This document shows positions 22,567 through 23,426 of a DNA stretch of 23,426 nucleotides, one piece after another. Each line of letters starts with the position of its first letter. The stretch's first letter is position 1. The notes beneath the pieces were generated by a model. It saw nothing but the letters and a program-made list of their open reading frames with translations, searched no databases and was not told the origin of the DNA. The stretch is taken from the NCBI GenBank assembly GCA_946478635.1, contig CAMLCX010000017.1, positions 1-23,426 on the forward strand, in the 5' to 3' direction. This stretch comes from an uncultured Pseudomonadota bacterium (GTDB lineage: Bacteria > Desulfobacterota_B > Binatia > UBA9968). The position numbers and the translations under genes are program-made.

Positions 22567-23277
22567 TTGTCAGGTTGGAAGGCGCGTATCGGCTATCTGT
22601 CGCCGTCGGTTTTTGAAACACCTTCGGACTGGGACCTAATTCTGCCAAAAGGCTTCACCATGGTGGCCTCGGGACTCAATGTGCAGGCGCACACCGAGAC
22701 CGAGTTTAACAAAGCCATCGATGCCCTGGGCGCCGGACTGGGCATTTTTGCCGCGGAGGAATGCGACGTGATCCTCATGGGCGGCATCACGCTCGGCACC
22801 CAACGCGGCTACGCCGCCGAACAGGAGGTGGTTGCCAAGTTGTCGCGCCAGGTCGGGTTGCCGGTCAGCACCGCGATGAGCGCCACCGTCGAAGCCCTCA
22901 AGCACTTGAACGTGCGTACCACAGTGATCGCCACCGCCTACAAAGAAACGATCAATCAGTCGGTGAAAAAATATTATGAAGACGGCGGATTGAAAGTACT
23001 GGCGATTAAAGGACTGGAAGTTGCCAAGCCAGTCGATCAAGTCAAGCTTCCGGATTACGCGTCCTACAAAGTTGCCCGGGAATTATTTCTGCAGCACCCG
23101 GAGGCTGACAGTCTGCTTATCCAAGGACGCTGGCGCTCCGTCGCTTATGTGCAGGAACTCGAAGACGACACCGGCAAGCCGGTGGTCGCGAGCACGGCCG
23201 CATCCCTCTGGTGGGCGATGAATGCCCTCGGCATAAGGGCGACAATCGAAGGCTACGGCAAACTACTGCGCGGATAA
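22567..23277 (+). CDS. Arylmalonate decarboxylase/maleate isomerase-like protein lacking catalytic Cys
   Basis: A 236-residue member of the Asp/Glu racemase superfamily closest to arylmalonate decarboxylase and maleate isomerase. Landmarks are ARIGYLSPS near the N-terminus, FTMVASGLNV (30-39), CDVILMGGITLG (66-77), LPVSTAMSATVEALKHLNV (98-116), VIATAYKETIN (120-130) and the end EGYGKLL. Family enzymes use one or two cysteines in the loops after strands 3 and 7. Here those positions are glycine: LMGG at 70-73 and IQGRWRS at 185-191. The only cysteine, Cys66, sits at the start of a strand. The start is TTG with AAAGGAGA at 22553-22560. It follows a flavin monooxygenase and could act on a ring-derived dicarboxylate. 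Catalysis by the usual mechanism looks impossible, so the activity may differ. Confidence 0.82.
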   Translation: MSGWKARIGYLSPSVFETPSDWDLILPKGFTMVASGLNVQAHTETEFNKAIDALGAGLGIFAAEECDVILMGGITLGTQRGYAAEQEVVAKLSRQVGLPVSTAMSATVEALKHLNVRTTVIATAYKETINQSVKKYYEDGGLKVLAIKGLEVAKPVDQVKLPDYASYKVARELFLQHPEADSLLIQGRWRSVAYVQELEDDTGKPVVASTAASLWWAMNALGIRATIEGYGKLLRG

Positions 23278-23293
23278 TCGTCAGAATGAACGA

Positions 23294-23313
23294 CCCCGCA
23301 GCAAGCTGCGGGG
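23294..23313 (+). terminator. GC-rich hairpin after the AMDase-like gene
   Basis: CCCCGCAGC and GCTGCGGGG form a 9-bp perfect stem with AA between, 16 bases after the stop codon. No T-run follows, so it is a probable transcript-end hairpin rather than a full Rho-independent terminator. Confidence 0.45.
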
Positions 23314-23342
23314 AATGCTGGGAATATGACCCGCAGCGACTC

Positions 23343-23383
23343 AAAAACAGACGGGCGGTCCAACTTTCATTAGACCGCCCGTC
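23343..23383 (-). terminator. Terminator facing left, for a gene entering from the right
   Basis: GACGGGCGGTC (23350-23360) and GACCGCCCGTC (23373-23383) form an 11-bp perfect stem with a 12-base loop. Read on the minus strand it is followed by TGTTTTT (23349-23343). This fits termination of a minus-strand gene lying beyond the right edge, convergent with the AMDase-like gene. No coding sequence of that gene could be identified in 23384-23426. Confidence 0.6.
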
Positions 23384-23426
23384 CATCGACGCCATCGCGT
23401 CATTCAGCTCTTGTTTAGATTTTATC

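Noticed and set aside
23117..23395. 92-codon minus-strand frame at the right edge
   Set aside because: It runs through a terminator-like hairpin and antisense to the AMDase-like gene, and its Arg/Ser/Cys-rich sequence resembles no protein.
1..23426. tRNA, rRNA or riboswitch genes
   Set aside because: Reading the intergenic regions showed no cloverleaf with a TTCRA loop, no rRNA segment and no conserved riboswitch core; a covariance-model scan would be needed to exclude small RNAs.

Overview
This 23.4 kb window is bacterial chromosome, GC-rich, with strong Shine-Dalgarno sites (GGAGG/AGGAG) in front of most genes. The gene set is typical of uncultured soil or sediment bacteria with large catabolic genomes: NMT1/TauA-type solute-binding proteins, amidohydrolase-2 enzymes, Ldh-type dehydrogenases, group A flavin monooxygenases, a PEP-CTERM sorting signal and many REP-like palindromes. 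It could belong to a proteobacterial, Rokubacteria-like, Tectomicrobia-like or Binatota-like lineage. There is no rRNA or phylogenetic marker, so the taxon is inferred only loosely.

Layout. (a) 185-2030, minus strand: a secreted DUF4189-like protein and a secreted coiled-coil protein of unknown function. (b) 2295-5075, plus strand: a compact three-gene operon (alpha/beta hydrolase, Ldh-family NAD(P)-dependent oxidoreductase, DUF3891 protein) closed by a strong terminator at 5107-5141 and followed by a REP pair. (c) 5410-6048, minus: a DUF1989 protein. (d) 6206-8163, minus, and 8408-12398, plus: two divergent transcription units sharing the 244-base region 8164-8407. The minus arm has a solute-binding protein followed by an amidohydrolase. 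The plus arm has a flavin monooxygenase, a solute-binding protein and an amidohydrolase. (e) 12684-13442, minus: a SAM methyltransferase next to an imperfect inverted repeat. (f) 13716-14864, plus: a third amidohydrolase. (g) 14865-15671: mostly non-coding, with a hairpin, a doubtful zinc-ribbon ORF and a methyltransferase remnant. (h) 15672-19045, minus: a molybdenum hydroxylase large subunit followed by an Asp-box beta-propeller. (i) 19046-20350: a repeat-rich stretch with several REP-like families and the remains of a PEP-CTERM protein gene. (j) 20411-21141, plus: a VapBC toxin-antitoxin pair with a visible promoter and operator. (k) 21229-22413 and 22567-23277, plus: a salicylate-hydroxylase-type monooxygenase and an arylmalonate decarboxylase/maleate isomerase-like protein.

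How it may fit together (inference). The recurring solute-binding protein plus amidohydrolase pairs, the two flavin monooxygenases, the molybdenum hydroxylase and the decarboxylase/isomerase-like enzyme suggest uptake and oxidative or decarboxylative breakdown of small aromatic, heterocyclic or dicarboxylic acids. No ABC permease, ABC ATPase, ring-cleavage dioxygenase or dedicated transcription regulator is visible. The pathway would therefore need genes elsewhere, and no substrate can be named from sequence alone.
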